Positions 43,406-51,666 of a stretch of 51,666 nt of DNA are shown in pieces. The notes below the pieces were generated by a model. That model searched no databases, was not told the DNA's origin, and saw only the letters and a list, made by a program, of their open reading frames with translations. The translations under genes and the position numbers were made by a program. This DNA comes from SAR86 cluster bacterium. GTDB taxonomy: Bacteria > Pseudomonadota > Gammaproteobacteria > Magnimaribacterales > AG-339-G14. The stretch is taken from positions 66,297-117,962 of the forward strand of contig JAOIOC010000002.1 in the NCBI GenBank assembly GCA_028140145.1, written 5' to 3'. Every line of letters starts with the position of its first letter. The stretch's first letter is position 1.

Positions 43406-43966
43406 ATGAATCATTACGAAATTGTTTTTTTAGTTCATCCTGATCAAAAATCAGATTCTGAGGCAATATTAAATAAGTATTGCGACCAAATTAAATCTTC
43501 CAATGGAACTATAGATAGATCTGAGAACATCGGATCTCGAAAGTTAGCTTATCCTATTCAAGATTGTTACAAAGCAAATTACTTTTGTATAAATGTTACC
43601 TGTGATTCTGATCAAATTGATAGCCTCAAAGAATCTTTCAAATATAACGACGCAATTCTTAGACATCTTATTGTCAGAAAGGATGAGATTGAAACAGAAC
43701 CTTCTTCACTCTTAAAACAAACTCAAGAAGATGGTGAAACACAACTTGAAGAATACGAAGCCTCTATTAAAAATGATAATACTCCTAAAGAGGCAACGAA
43801 AAATATAGACGAATCGACTTCTGGTGTAGAAGCTGATGCGAAAGAAGAAGCCGATCATTCAGATGATACTTCAGATGAAACAGACAATTCTGAAAAAAAT
43901 AATGATGGCGATGAGAATAAAGCAGAAACAGAAAACGAACCCAAAGAAGACAAAGGCACAACATGA
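43406..43966 (+). CDS. rpsF: 30S ribosomal protein S6 with a long acidic C-terminal tail
   Basis: Small-subunit protein that binds S18 on the platform. Residues 1 to about 98 are a normal S6 core: [14 protein letters not shown] at the start, [23 protein letters not shown], and [12 protein letters not shown]. The remaining 85 or so residues are low-complexity and rich in Asp, Glu, Lys, Asn and Thr. E. coli S6 is about 131-135 residues and receives glutamates from RimK after translation; here a much longer acidic tail is encoded. The stop overlaps rpsR (ATGA). Confidence 0.93.
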   Translation: MNHYEIVFLVHPDQKSDSEAILNKYCDQIKSSNGTIDRSENIGSRKLAYPIQDCYKANYFCINVTCDSDQIDSLKESFKYNDAILRHLIVRKDEIETEPSSLLKQTQEDGETQLEEYEASIKNDNTPKEATKNIDESTSGVEADAKEEADHSDDTSDETDNSEKNNDGDENKAETENEPKEDKGTT

Positions 43967-44232
43967 GAAGGAAAAAAGACACAAGAAAGAAAAATACTGG
44001 TCTAGAGCCTTTAGTAAAGCAATCGAGAAAATGCAGATTTACTGCTGCTGGTATCAAGCAGATTGATTATAAAGATGTAAACCTTTTAAAAGACTTCATA
44101 AATGAAACTGGGAAAATTCTTCCTGCAAGACTTACAGGAACATCTGCAAAGTATCAAAGGCAATTAGAAACTGCTATCAAGAGAGCAAGACAGCTTGCTC
44201 TTCTTCCCTACACAGATAGTCATTATTCTTAA
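43963..44232 (+). CDS. rpsR: 30S ribosomal protein S18
   Basis: Forms a heterodimer with S6 on the small subunit. The 89-residue protein has a basic N-terminus, [23 protein letters not shown], and the family signature [31 protein letters not shown]. It starts at the ATGA overlap with rpsF and is three bases before rplI. Confidence 0.97.
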   Translation: MRRKKDTRKKNTGLEPLVKQSRKCRFTAAGIKQIDYKDVNLLKDFINETGKILPARLTGTSAKYQRQLETAIKRARQLALLPYTDSHYS

Positions 44233-44235
44233 GAA

Positions 44236-44685
44236 ATGAAAGTTATTTTATTAGAGAGAATTACCGGCCTTGGAGCTCCAGGCGATCTTGTTACAGTTAA
44301 ATCTGGATACGGTAGAAATTTTCTTCTACCCGGCAAAAAAGCGATACCAGCTAATAAAGAAAACATGGAGAAATATGAGGCAGAGAAAGCTCAAATTCTT
44401 GCTGCCGAAGAATCAAAGAAAGCTTCTGCGCAATCTGTTTATGAACAACTGAATGGACAGAGTTTTGAAATTGTATCTGCTGTTACTGAAGAAAATACAC
44501 TTTATGGTTCTGTAGGGACCAACGAAATTATTGCGAAAATTACAACTGCTGGTTTCGAGTTAGATAAACAGGCTATTAGACTACCTGAAGGACCAATAAA
44601 AGACCTTGGTGATTTTGAGATAGATATAGAATTGCATCCTGAAGTTATAGCCAAAATAAATATAAAAGTTTCTCCAGAAGAATAA
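44236..44685 (+). CDS. rplI: 50S ribosomal protein L9
   Basis: Two-domain large-subunit protein that reaches toward the next ribosome on the message. The 149-residue length equals E. coli L9. The N-terminal domain shows MKVILLERITGLGAPGDLVTVKSGYGRNFLLPGKKA, followed by the long connecting helix (about 40-75) and a C-terminal rRNA-binding domain with GSVGTNEI. dnaB follows, as in Pseudomonas. Confidence 0.97.
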   Translation: MKVILLERITGLGAPGDLVTVKSGYGRNFLLPGKKAIPANKENMEKYEAEKAQILAAEESKKASAQSVYEQLNGQSFEIVSAVTEENTLYGSVGTNEIIAKITTAGFELDKQAIRLPEGPIKDLGDFEIDIELHPEVIAKINIKVSPEE

Positions 44686-44727
44686 TTTTCGTTGTTTTCT
44701 ATTTATTCGAATGGGAGAATAGAAAAC

Positions 44728-46110
44728 GTGAAAAACTTAGACAAAAATTCCTTACCTTCATCAATACAAGCAGAAAAAGCAGCTTTGGGCTGTCTCCTTT
44801 TGGAGCCTAATTTATGGGATGATCTTGCTACTCAAATTGAGGAAAAAGATTTTACACAAACAGAAAATAAAATAATTTATAGAGCCATTAAAAAGCTTTC
44901 AGACCAAGGCACTCAATTAGACACACTAACTCTCATAGAAGCTGTTTCTTCAGATGAAGAAATTAAAAAAAATTCAAATTTAAATTTTTCGTCATACATA
45001 AAAGATTTGTTTGAAGAAACTCCAGGAACCTCAAACTTTTCTAATTATGTTGATATTGTCAAACAAACATCTAGCTTGAGAAAACTTATTGAAACCGCTG
45101 ATGAAATTTCATCAACTGCGTTTACTACAGATAGTTTCAGCAGTGATGATGCAATTACTAAAGCTGAAGATAAGATCTTAAAATTAAGAGACTCAATTGA
45201 AAGAAAAAGCGGACCACAAATAGCTAAAGATCTAGTTGGTCCAGTCTATGAAAACATCGATATAAATTTAAAGTCATCGGGACCCCTGGTCGGTAATAGC
45301 ACTGGCTTTAAATATATCGATAACCTAACAATGGGGCTTCAGAAAGGAGATTTATTTATTATTGCTGGCAGACCAGGGATGGGTAAGACTGCTTTTGCAA
45401 TGAGCATTGCTTGCAATTTACTTATTGATGAAGTTCCTGTTCTTCTTTTCAGCATGGAAATGTCATCAAGATCCATCATGTACAGGCTTTTTTCATCTTT
45501 TTCTAGAGTAGACTTCAAGAGACTTCAAGAAGCCAAAAACCTCTCAGAGCAGGATTTTAGAGATATTGATGATGCTTCAACTATACTTAGTAAGTCAAAA
45601 TTATTCATAGATGACACGCCCGGCCTTAGTCCATCTGAGCTGATTTCGCGCGCGAGAAAAGTTAAAAGAGAAAACCCTGACTTAGGACTTATAATTATTG
45701 ATTATCTTCAGCTTATGAATTCTGATAGAAACTCTGAAAATAGAGTTTCTGAAATGAGCGAGATATCTAGATCAGTAAAATCTTTAGCAAGAGATTTAGA
45801 CATTACTGTAATCGCATTATCACAACTTAACCGTGCTGTTGAAAATAGAAACAACAAAAGACCTCTAATGTCAGATTTAAGAGAATCCGGTGCTTTAGAG
45901 CAGGATGCTGATCTAGTAGCCTTTGTATATAGAGATGAATACTATAATGAGACTCCAGAAAACAAAGGTTTAGCTGAAGTGAATATCGCTAAGCATAGAA
46001 ATGGGAAAACTGGAAAGGTGAAACTTCATTTTGCTTCTAACATAATAAAGTTTGAAAACTTAGCTGATAACGATCCAGCAATGTCTATGCCAACGAATTA
46101 TGAGGATTGA
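44728..46110 (+). CDS. dnaB: Replicative DNA helicase DnaB
   Basis: Hexameric 5'-3' helicase of the replication fork. From GTG 44728 the protein has 460 residues: an N-terminal collar domain (LPSSIQAEKAALGCLLLEP onward), Walker A GRPGMGKT at 214-221, Walker B LIIIDYLQLM, and H4 region SQLNRAVENRNNKRPLMSDLRESGALEQDADL. GGGAG lies 10 bases ahead of the GTG. A TTG at 44692 would add 12 residues and has no clear Shine-Dalgarno, so it is the less likely start. Confidence 0.95.
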   Translation: MKNLDKNSLPSSIQAEKAALGCLLLEPNLWDDLATQIEEKDFTQTENKIIYRAIKKLSDQGTQLDTLTLIEAVSSDEEIKKNSNLNFSSYIKDLFEETPGTSNFSNYVDIVKQTSSLRKLIETADEISSTAFTTDSFSSDDAITKAEDKILKLRDSIERKSGPQIAKDLVGPVYENIDINLKSSGPLVGNSTGFKYIDNLTMGLQKGDLFIIAGRPGMGKTAFAMSIACNLLIDEVPVLLFSMEMSSRSIMYRLFSSFSRVDFKRLQEAKNLSEQDFRDIDDASTILSKSKLFIDDTPGLSPSELISRARKVKRENPDLGLIIIDYLQLMNSDRNSENRVSEMSEISRSVKSLARDLDITVIALSQLNRAVENRNNKRPLMSDLRESGALEQDADLVAFVYRDEYYNETPENKGLAEVNIAKHRNGKTGKVKLHFASNIIKFENLADNDPAMSMPTNYED

Positions 46111-46113
46111 GAT

Positions 46114-47190
46114 TTGCCAAGGCCAACAACTGCAATAATTGATCTTTCATCCATTGAGCATAATTTTAATGTCATAAAGAAACATTGTCCTAAGTCTCAA
46201 ATTTATTCGGTTGTTAAATCTAATGCTTATGGGCATGGCGTAAAAAAGGTTGTTGGGGCGCTAAAAAAGTCGGATGGATTTTGTGTAGCTACAATTGAAG
46301 AAGCAGATGAATTTAGAGAATTTTCAAAGAAACCTCTCTTATGCTTACAAGGATTTTATGATCAGCAAGATCTAAAACTAGCTCATTCTCATAAACTTGA
46401 ATTAGTTATCCATAATGAAGAACAAATTGGCCTTTTGGAGAAGTTAAAACTTTCTTTTCCTTCTTTATGGCTTAAATTTGATACAGGCATGAACAGGCTA
46501 GGTTTTATGCAAAATGAAATCGAAAATATGATGCATAGGCTAAAACCCTATTCAAAAAAGATAGTCTTGATGACCCATCTTAAATCTTCATCTGGAAAAA
46601 AAATGTCTAGGAAGGTAACTAATAAACAATTTAATTTATTTACAAAAACAACTTCAAATTTAAAACAGAAGCAACACAATTTCCTCACTAGCGTTTCAAA
46701 TTCAGGTGGAATTCTTAATTTTGATGACTTATTTTCAGATATAGAAAGGCCGGGATTGTCTTTGTACGGTAGTCATTTTCACAATAAATCTAAAAATTTT
46801 AGGTTAAAAAATGTGACAACGTTAGTTTCAAAAATTATTGCAATTAAGGATATCAAAAAGGGAGAAACAGTTGGTTATGACGGCTTATGGCAAGCAAAAA
46901 AAAATACCTCAATTGGAATCATACCAATAGGATATTCAGACGGTATCCCTTTGAATTATGGTAACAAGGGTCATGTTTTAATTAATAAAGCTAAGGCTAA
47001 AGTAATAGGAAGGGTAGCTATGGATCTAATCGCTGTTGAACTTCCTAATAAAAAAGTGAAACTAGGGGAGGATATAATCTTATGGGGAAAAGATCTTAAA
47101 GTAGACGAGCTGGCTTTGTTGACAGATAATATTCCATACTCTTTTATGACTTCACTATCAAAAAGGGTTAAGCGAAAATATATTAAATAA
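46114..47190 (+). CDS. alr: Alanine racemase
   Basis: PLP enzyme that makes D-alanine for Ddl and the peptidoglycan stem. The 358-residue protein has the PLP lysine K35 in VVKSNAYGHG, KFDTGMNRLGF, SNSGGILN, and the catalytic Tyr255 in VGYDGLW. It starts with TTG at 46114, with TGAGG upstream in the end of dnaB. dnaB-alr adjacency is common in gammaproteobacteria. Confidence 0.96.
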   Translation: MPRPTTAIIDLSSIEHNFNVIKKHCPKSQIYSVVKSNAYGHGVKKVVGALKKSDGFCVATIEEADEFREFSKKPLLCLQGFYDQQDLKLAHSHKLELVIHNEEQIGLLEKLKLSFPSLWLKFDTGMNRLGFMQNEIENMMHRLKPYSKKIVLMTHLKSSSGKKMSRKVTNKQFNLFTKTTSNLKQKQHNFLTSVSNSGGILNFDDLFSDIERPGLSLYGSHFHNKSKNFRLKNVTTLVSKIIAIKDIKKGETVGYDGLWQAKKNTSIGIIPIGYSDGIPLNYGNKGHVLINKAKAKVIGRVAMDLIAVELPNKKVKLGEDIILWGKDLKVDELALLTDNIPYSFMTSLSKRVKRKYIK

Positions 47191-47192
47191 TT

Positions 47193-48305
47193 ATGAAAAT
47201 AAAAGTATTAGAAGAAACTCCAAGGAAAGTTTTAGAATTTCCTTTAGATAACGATCTTAATTTAACAGAAAAAGAAGTTGAAGATGTTGCAGAGATTTTT
47301 AAGACTCCTCTGACTGGTTCTTACAATTGGGATTACACAATACAAGATAATCGTATTAAAAGACTCTATGAGCTTGGAAAAGAGTTGAACTGGAATGTAG
47401 AGAAGGATATTGATTGGGATCAACCGTTGCCAGAAAAAGAAGACAATCCACCTGCTATTTTCTGGGATGAATATGAGCCTTACCAAAAGCTATCTACAGA
47501 GGATAAATTCAAGTTTCTTCAACACAGGGCTTCCTGGTCTATTAGCCAATTTCTTCATGGCGAACAAGGTGCACTTTTAGTGGCCTCACAATTAGTTTCA
47601 TGTGCACCAACCTATAATGCAAAACTATATGCTGCTTCTCAAACTTTTGATGAAGCAAGACATGTTGAAGCCTTCAATAAATATATTCAAAAAAGAGTGG
47701 GTCTATCTTACCCAATAGGACATGGCCTTAAATCTCTGCTTGATAAAATTCTTTCTGATCCTAGATGGGATTTAAAATTTATAGGAATGCAAATCATTAT
47801 CGAAGGTTTAGCGCTAGCTGCATTTAATGTTGCAAGACAAGGAACGAATGATCCGGTTTTCAAGGATATGCTTTACCTAATTACCAGAGATGAAGCCAGA
47901 CACGTAACGTTTGGTGTGAATTACCTAGAAGAATTTGTTCAAACTCTCTCTGAAGAGGAGAGAGAAGATCGTGCTATGTTTGCTTACGAAGCTGCTGTGG
48001 TAATGCGTTCAAGACTTATGGCAGCCGACGTTTACTCTAATTTTGGTTGGGATATTGATGAAACGGTTGCATTCCAAAGCAAAGCAGATGTCAATGCAAA
48101 TTTTCAGCATTTACTTTTCACTAGAGTAATGCCAAATCTTTCAAAGATAGGTCTCATTACAGATAAAGTCAGACCGCTATACGATGAATTGGGTGTTTTA
48201 GATTTAGAAAGTTGGCCTAACGATGGTGAAATTGATTGGGTTTCTCTTGAAAGACCTCTTGATGCAAACGAAGATAATTCAGAATCTGAAATCATAGCTA
48301 TTTAA
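47193..48305 (+). CDS. Ferritin-like diiron-carboxylate protein of unknown function
   Basis: The 370-residue protein shows a complete diiron-site pattern: Glu124 (HGEQGALL), E154-A-R-H157 (FDEARHVEAF), Glu204 (IIIEGLAL) and E234-A-R-H237 (RDEARHVTFG). Each Glu lies exactly 30 residues before its ExxH, the four-helix-bundle arrangement of ribonucleotide reductase R2, R2-like oxidases and related diiron oxygenases. The first 100 residues are rich in acidic residues and tryptophan and resemble nothing I recognise. No signal peptide. It follows alr by two bases and precedes the pyrG promoter. It lacks evident features of a true class I R2, and no nrdA is adjacent. An oxygenase or oxidase acting on an unknown substrate is the best inference. 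Confidence 0.7.
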   Translation: MKIKVLEETPRKVLEFPLDNDLNLTEKEVEDVAEIFKTPLTGSYNWDYTIQDNRIKRLYELGKELNWNVEKDIDWDQPLPEKEDNPPAIFWDEYEPYQKLSTEDKFKFLQHRASWSISQFLHGEQGALLVASQLVSCAPTYNAKLYAASQTFDEARHVEAFNKYIQKRVGLSYPIGHGLKSLLDKILSDPRWDLKFIGMQIIIEGLALAAFNVARQGTNDPVFKDMLYLITRDEARHVTFGVNYLEEFVQTLSEEEREDRAMFAYEAAVVMRSRLMAADVYSNFGWDIDETVAFQSKADVNANFQHLLFTRVMPNLSKIGLITDKVRPLYDELGVLDLESWPNDGEIDWVSLERPLDANEDNSESEIIAI

Positions 48306-48329
48306 CTGAATGATCTCAAAATCAGATAC

Positions 48330-50004
<1,675 letters not shown>

Positions 50005-50005
50005 A

Positions 50006-50830
50006 ATGGTTCAAATTGCTGAAGTTCAATTAAAAAATCGAAAAATATCCAACCGGGATCCTGCCATCTTTATAGCTGGGATGAACGTAATTGAATCAGA
50101 GGAGCTTTGTATTTCTATCGCAGGAGAGCTGAAAAATATTTGTGAAAGAAATAATGTCGATTTCATATTCAAGGCTTCTTTTGATAAAGCTAACCGATCA
50201 TCAATAGATTCCTTTCGAGGGCCAGGAATTGATCAAGGCTTAAAAATTTTAAAGACAGTAAAGGATGAATTTAATGTTCCTATAATTTCTGACATTCATG
50301 AGCCTTCACAAGCGAAAGCAGCAGCAGAGGTTCTCGATGTTATTCAAATCCCGGCTTTTTTGTCCAGACAAACTGACTTAATTAAAGCTGCATGTGAAAC
50401 AGAAAAGGTGATAAATGTAAAAAAAGCTCAATTCCTATCGCCTGCACAAATGATGAACATTATTGAAAAATGTAATCATTTTGGTAATGAAAATATTTTA
50501 CTATGCGAACGGGGAAGTATTTTTGGTTATGATAATTTGATTGTAGATTTTTTAGGGATAGATGAGATTAAAAAAATTGCCCCAACCATTTTAGATATAA
50601 CCCATTCGCTTCAGCTTCCTGGAGGCAAAGGAAAATCTGCGGATGGGAGGTCCTCCCAAGCAAAAGTTTTGGGAACTGCAGCTGCAGCCATAGGCCTAGC
50701 AGGTTTTTTTATCGAGGTTCATCCAAGTCCCGAAAATGCTCTTTGCGATGGAGCTTCAGCCACGAGGTTATCTGAATTTGAAAGTTTACTTTTAGAGTTA
50801 AAAAAATTTGATGAACTATCAAAGTCCTGA
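50006..50830 (+). CDS. kdsA: 3-deoxy-D-manno-octulosonate 8-phosphate synthase
   Basis: Condenses arabinose 5-phosphate (from KdsD, also here) with phosphoenolpyruvate to give KDO 8-phosphate for LPS. The 274-residue protein has FIAGMNVIESEELCISIA, FKASFDKANRSSIDSFRGPG, DIHEPSQAKAAAEVLDVIQIPAFLSRQTDL and LDITHSLQLPGG, all typical. KDO synthesis in the window confirms an LPS-bearing cell. The stop overlaps the eno ATG by one base. Confidence 0.97.
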   Translation: MVQIAEVQLKNRKISNRDPAIFIAGMNVIESEELCISIAGELKNICERNNVDFIFKASFDKANRSSIDSFRGPGIDQGLKILKTVKDEFNVPIISDIHEPSQAKAAAEVLDVIQIPAFLSRQTDLIKAACETEKVINVKKAQFLSPAQMMNIIEKCNHFGNENILLCERGSIFGYDNLIVDFLGIDEIKKIAPTILDITHSLQLPGGKGKSADGRSSQAKVLGTAAAAIGLAGFFIEVHPSPENALCDGASATRLSEFESLLLELKKFDELSKS

Positions 50831-51666
50831 TGAAAATTGATCAATTAAAGTTTTATGAGGTTATAGATTCGAGAGGGAATCCTACAATAGCCTGCAAGAT
50901 TTTTTCTGGTAAATTTTCATCTATAAGTATGGTTCCTTCTGGCGCATCAACTGGTTCAAAAGAAGCTCAAGAAATTAGAGATAACGATAAAAAAAGATTT
51001 CTTGGTAAAGGACTTAAAGAAGTAATAAAGAAAACTGAACATCAAATATTTGATGTAATTTCCCAAAAAAATTTATCGGATCAACAAGAAATTGATAATG
51101 GTCTCATTGAGCTCGATGGTAGTAAGAACAAATCAAATATTGGGGCAAATATGATTCTTGCTACATCTATGGCGGTTTCTAAGTTAGCTTCACAATCAGA
51201 AAATATGGAGTTATTTCAATACATTCATCAAATTGCAAAAGCATATGAAATTGATTGCGATTATTCATTACCTTTGCCGATGATGAACATTCTTAATGGC
51301 GGCGCTCATGCAAACAATCCTCTTGAGTTTCAAGAGTTTATGATTCAACCAGCTGGATTTGATAATTTTGATGAAAGCCTCAGAGCAGGAATAGAAATAT
51401 TTCATAATCTTAAAAAAGAGTTGCAGGAAAATAATTTTTCAACTTCTGTGGGGGATGAGGGGGGCTTTGCTCCAGATATCTCTGATACTAAAAAGGCTTT
51501 AGATTTTATCTGTTCAGCAGTTGAAAAGTCAGGCTATAAAATGGGAGAAGAAATTTTTATTGCCATGGACTGTGCTGCGTCTGAGATATTTATTAATGGA
51601 GAATATTTTTTTGAAGGCAAAAATCATGATAATTCAGGCTTAATTCAAATTTATGAAGAACTTATC
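50830..51666 (+). CDS. eno: Enolase, N-terminal part (runs off the window)
   Basis: Glycolytic enzyme interconverting 2-phosphoglycerate and phosphoenolpyruvate, the latter being a substrate of both KdsA and MurA here. The 279 codons in the window show YEVIDSRGNPT, MVPSGASTGSKEA, LPLPMMNILNGGAHANNPLEFQEFM (catalytic region), SVGDEGGFAPD and the metal-binding aspartate in AMDCAASE. About 150 further residues are expected beyond the end. ATG 50830 overlaps the kdsA stop as TGATG. Confidence 0.97.
   Translation, partial: MKIDQLKFYEVIDSRGNPTIACKIFSGKFSSISMVPSGASTGSKEAQEIRDNDKKRFLGKGLKEVIKKTEHQIFDVISQKNLSDQQEIDNGLIELDGSKNKSNIGANMILATSMAVSKLASQSENMELFQYIHQIAKAYEIDCDYSLPLPMMNILNGGAHANNPLEFQEFMIQPAGFDNFDESLRAGIEIFHNLKKELQENNFSTSVGDEGGFAPDISDTKKALDFICSAVEKSGYKMGEEIFIAMDCAASEIFINGEYFFEGKNHDNSGLIQIYEELI

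Noticed and set aside
43836-44066. A 76-residue lysine-rich frame across rpsF and rpsR
   Set aside because: It is the +1 frame of the low-complexity S6 tail and S18 start; the composition explains it.

Overview
The window is a densely packed, AT-rich (roughly one third G+C by eye) stretch of a bacterial chromosome. Gene content and order point to a streamlined gammaproteobacterium, most like the marine SAR86 type. From memory, the gene blocks are collinear with the Pseudomonas housekeeping regions (prs-tRNA-ispE-lolB/prfA-prmC-moeB; gatBAC/mreBCD; mgtE-lptB-kdsD-mlaC-murA-hisG-hisD-degS; rplM-rpsI-petABC-sspA; lpoA/rsmI-rnpB-mraZ and the dcw cluster; rpsF-rpsR-rplI-dnaB-alr; pyrG-kdsA-eno). 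Many genes that normally lie between them are missing. Most neighbours overlap by 1-11 bases or sit a few bases apart, TTG and GTG starts are common, and the only long non-coding stretch holds RNase P RNA. No mobile element, phage gene, CRISPR array or rRNA was seen. The taxonomic placement is an inference.

Layout. 1-7312: 5' end of prs, tRNA-Gln, ispE and lolB on the minus strand; then prfA, prmC, a MoeB/ThiF-type E1-like protein, an unexpected GH84 (O-GlcNAcase-type) glycosidase, an acyl-CoA ligase of the DmdB-like type and a MaoC hot-dog hydratase on the plus strand. 7309-10457: gatB-gatA-gatC (minus), the amidotransferase for Gln-tRNA and/or Asn-tRNA. 10538-12945: mreBCD. 12936-16675: mgtE, lptB, a fused or shortened LptC/LptA-type protein and kdsD (minus). 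16720-20487: mlaC, murA, hisG, hisD. 20488-21267: a PDZ-less DegS-type protease. 21337-25326: rplM, rpsI, the cytochrome bc1 complex (petABC) and sspA. 25328-27223: a shortened LpoA-like lipoprotein and rsmI, divergent. 27246-27580: rnpB. 27705-43339: the division and cell-wall (dcw) cluster. 43406-47190: rpsF, rpsR, rplI, dnaB, alr. 47193-48305: an unassigned diiron-carboxylate protein. 48388-51666: pyrG, kdsA and the 5' part of eno.

Most of the window serves envelope building: the MurA-F, MraY, MurG, Ddl and Alr steps of peptidoglycan synthesis; the FtsL/Q/A/Z/I/W divisome; MreBCD elongation; LPS parts (KdsD, KdsA, LptB, LptC/A); outer-membrane lipid and lipoprotein transport (MlaC, LolB, LpoA-like). 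The rest is translation, respiration, histidine and CTP synthesis.

The most notable points are: (1) the dcw cluster is rearranged, with ftsQ-ftsA-ftsZ between ftsL and ftsI, and a perfect terminator-like hairpin lies inside the first codons of ftsI right after ftsZ; (2) FtsQ lacks most of its POTRA domain; (3) murG appears to start at ATT behind a strong Shine-Dalgarno; (4) one 238-residue protein seems to do the work of LptC and LptA; (5) a cytoplasmic-looking GH84 enzyme sits in the release-factor operon; (6) four GTG-type repeats at exact 10-base spacing form an apparent MraZ operator; (7) a diiron protein of unknown function sits between alr and pyrG.
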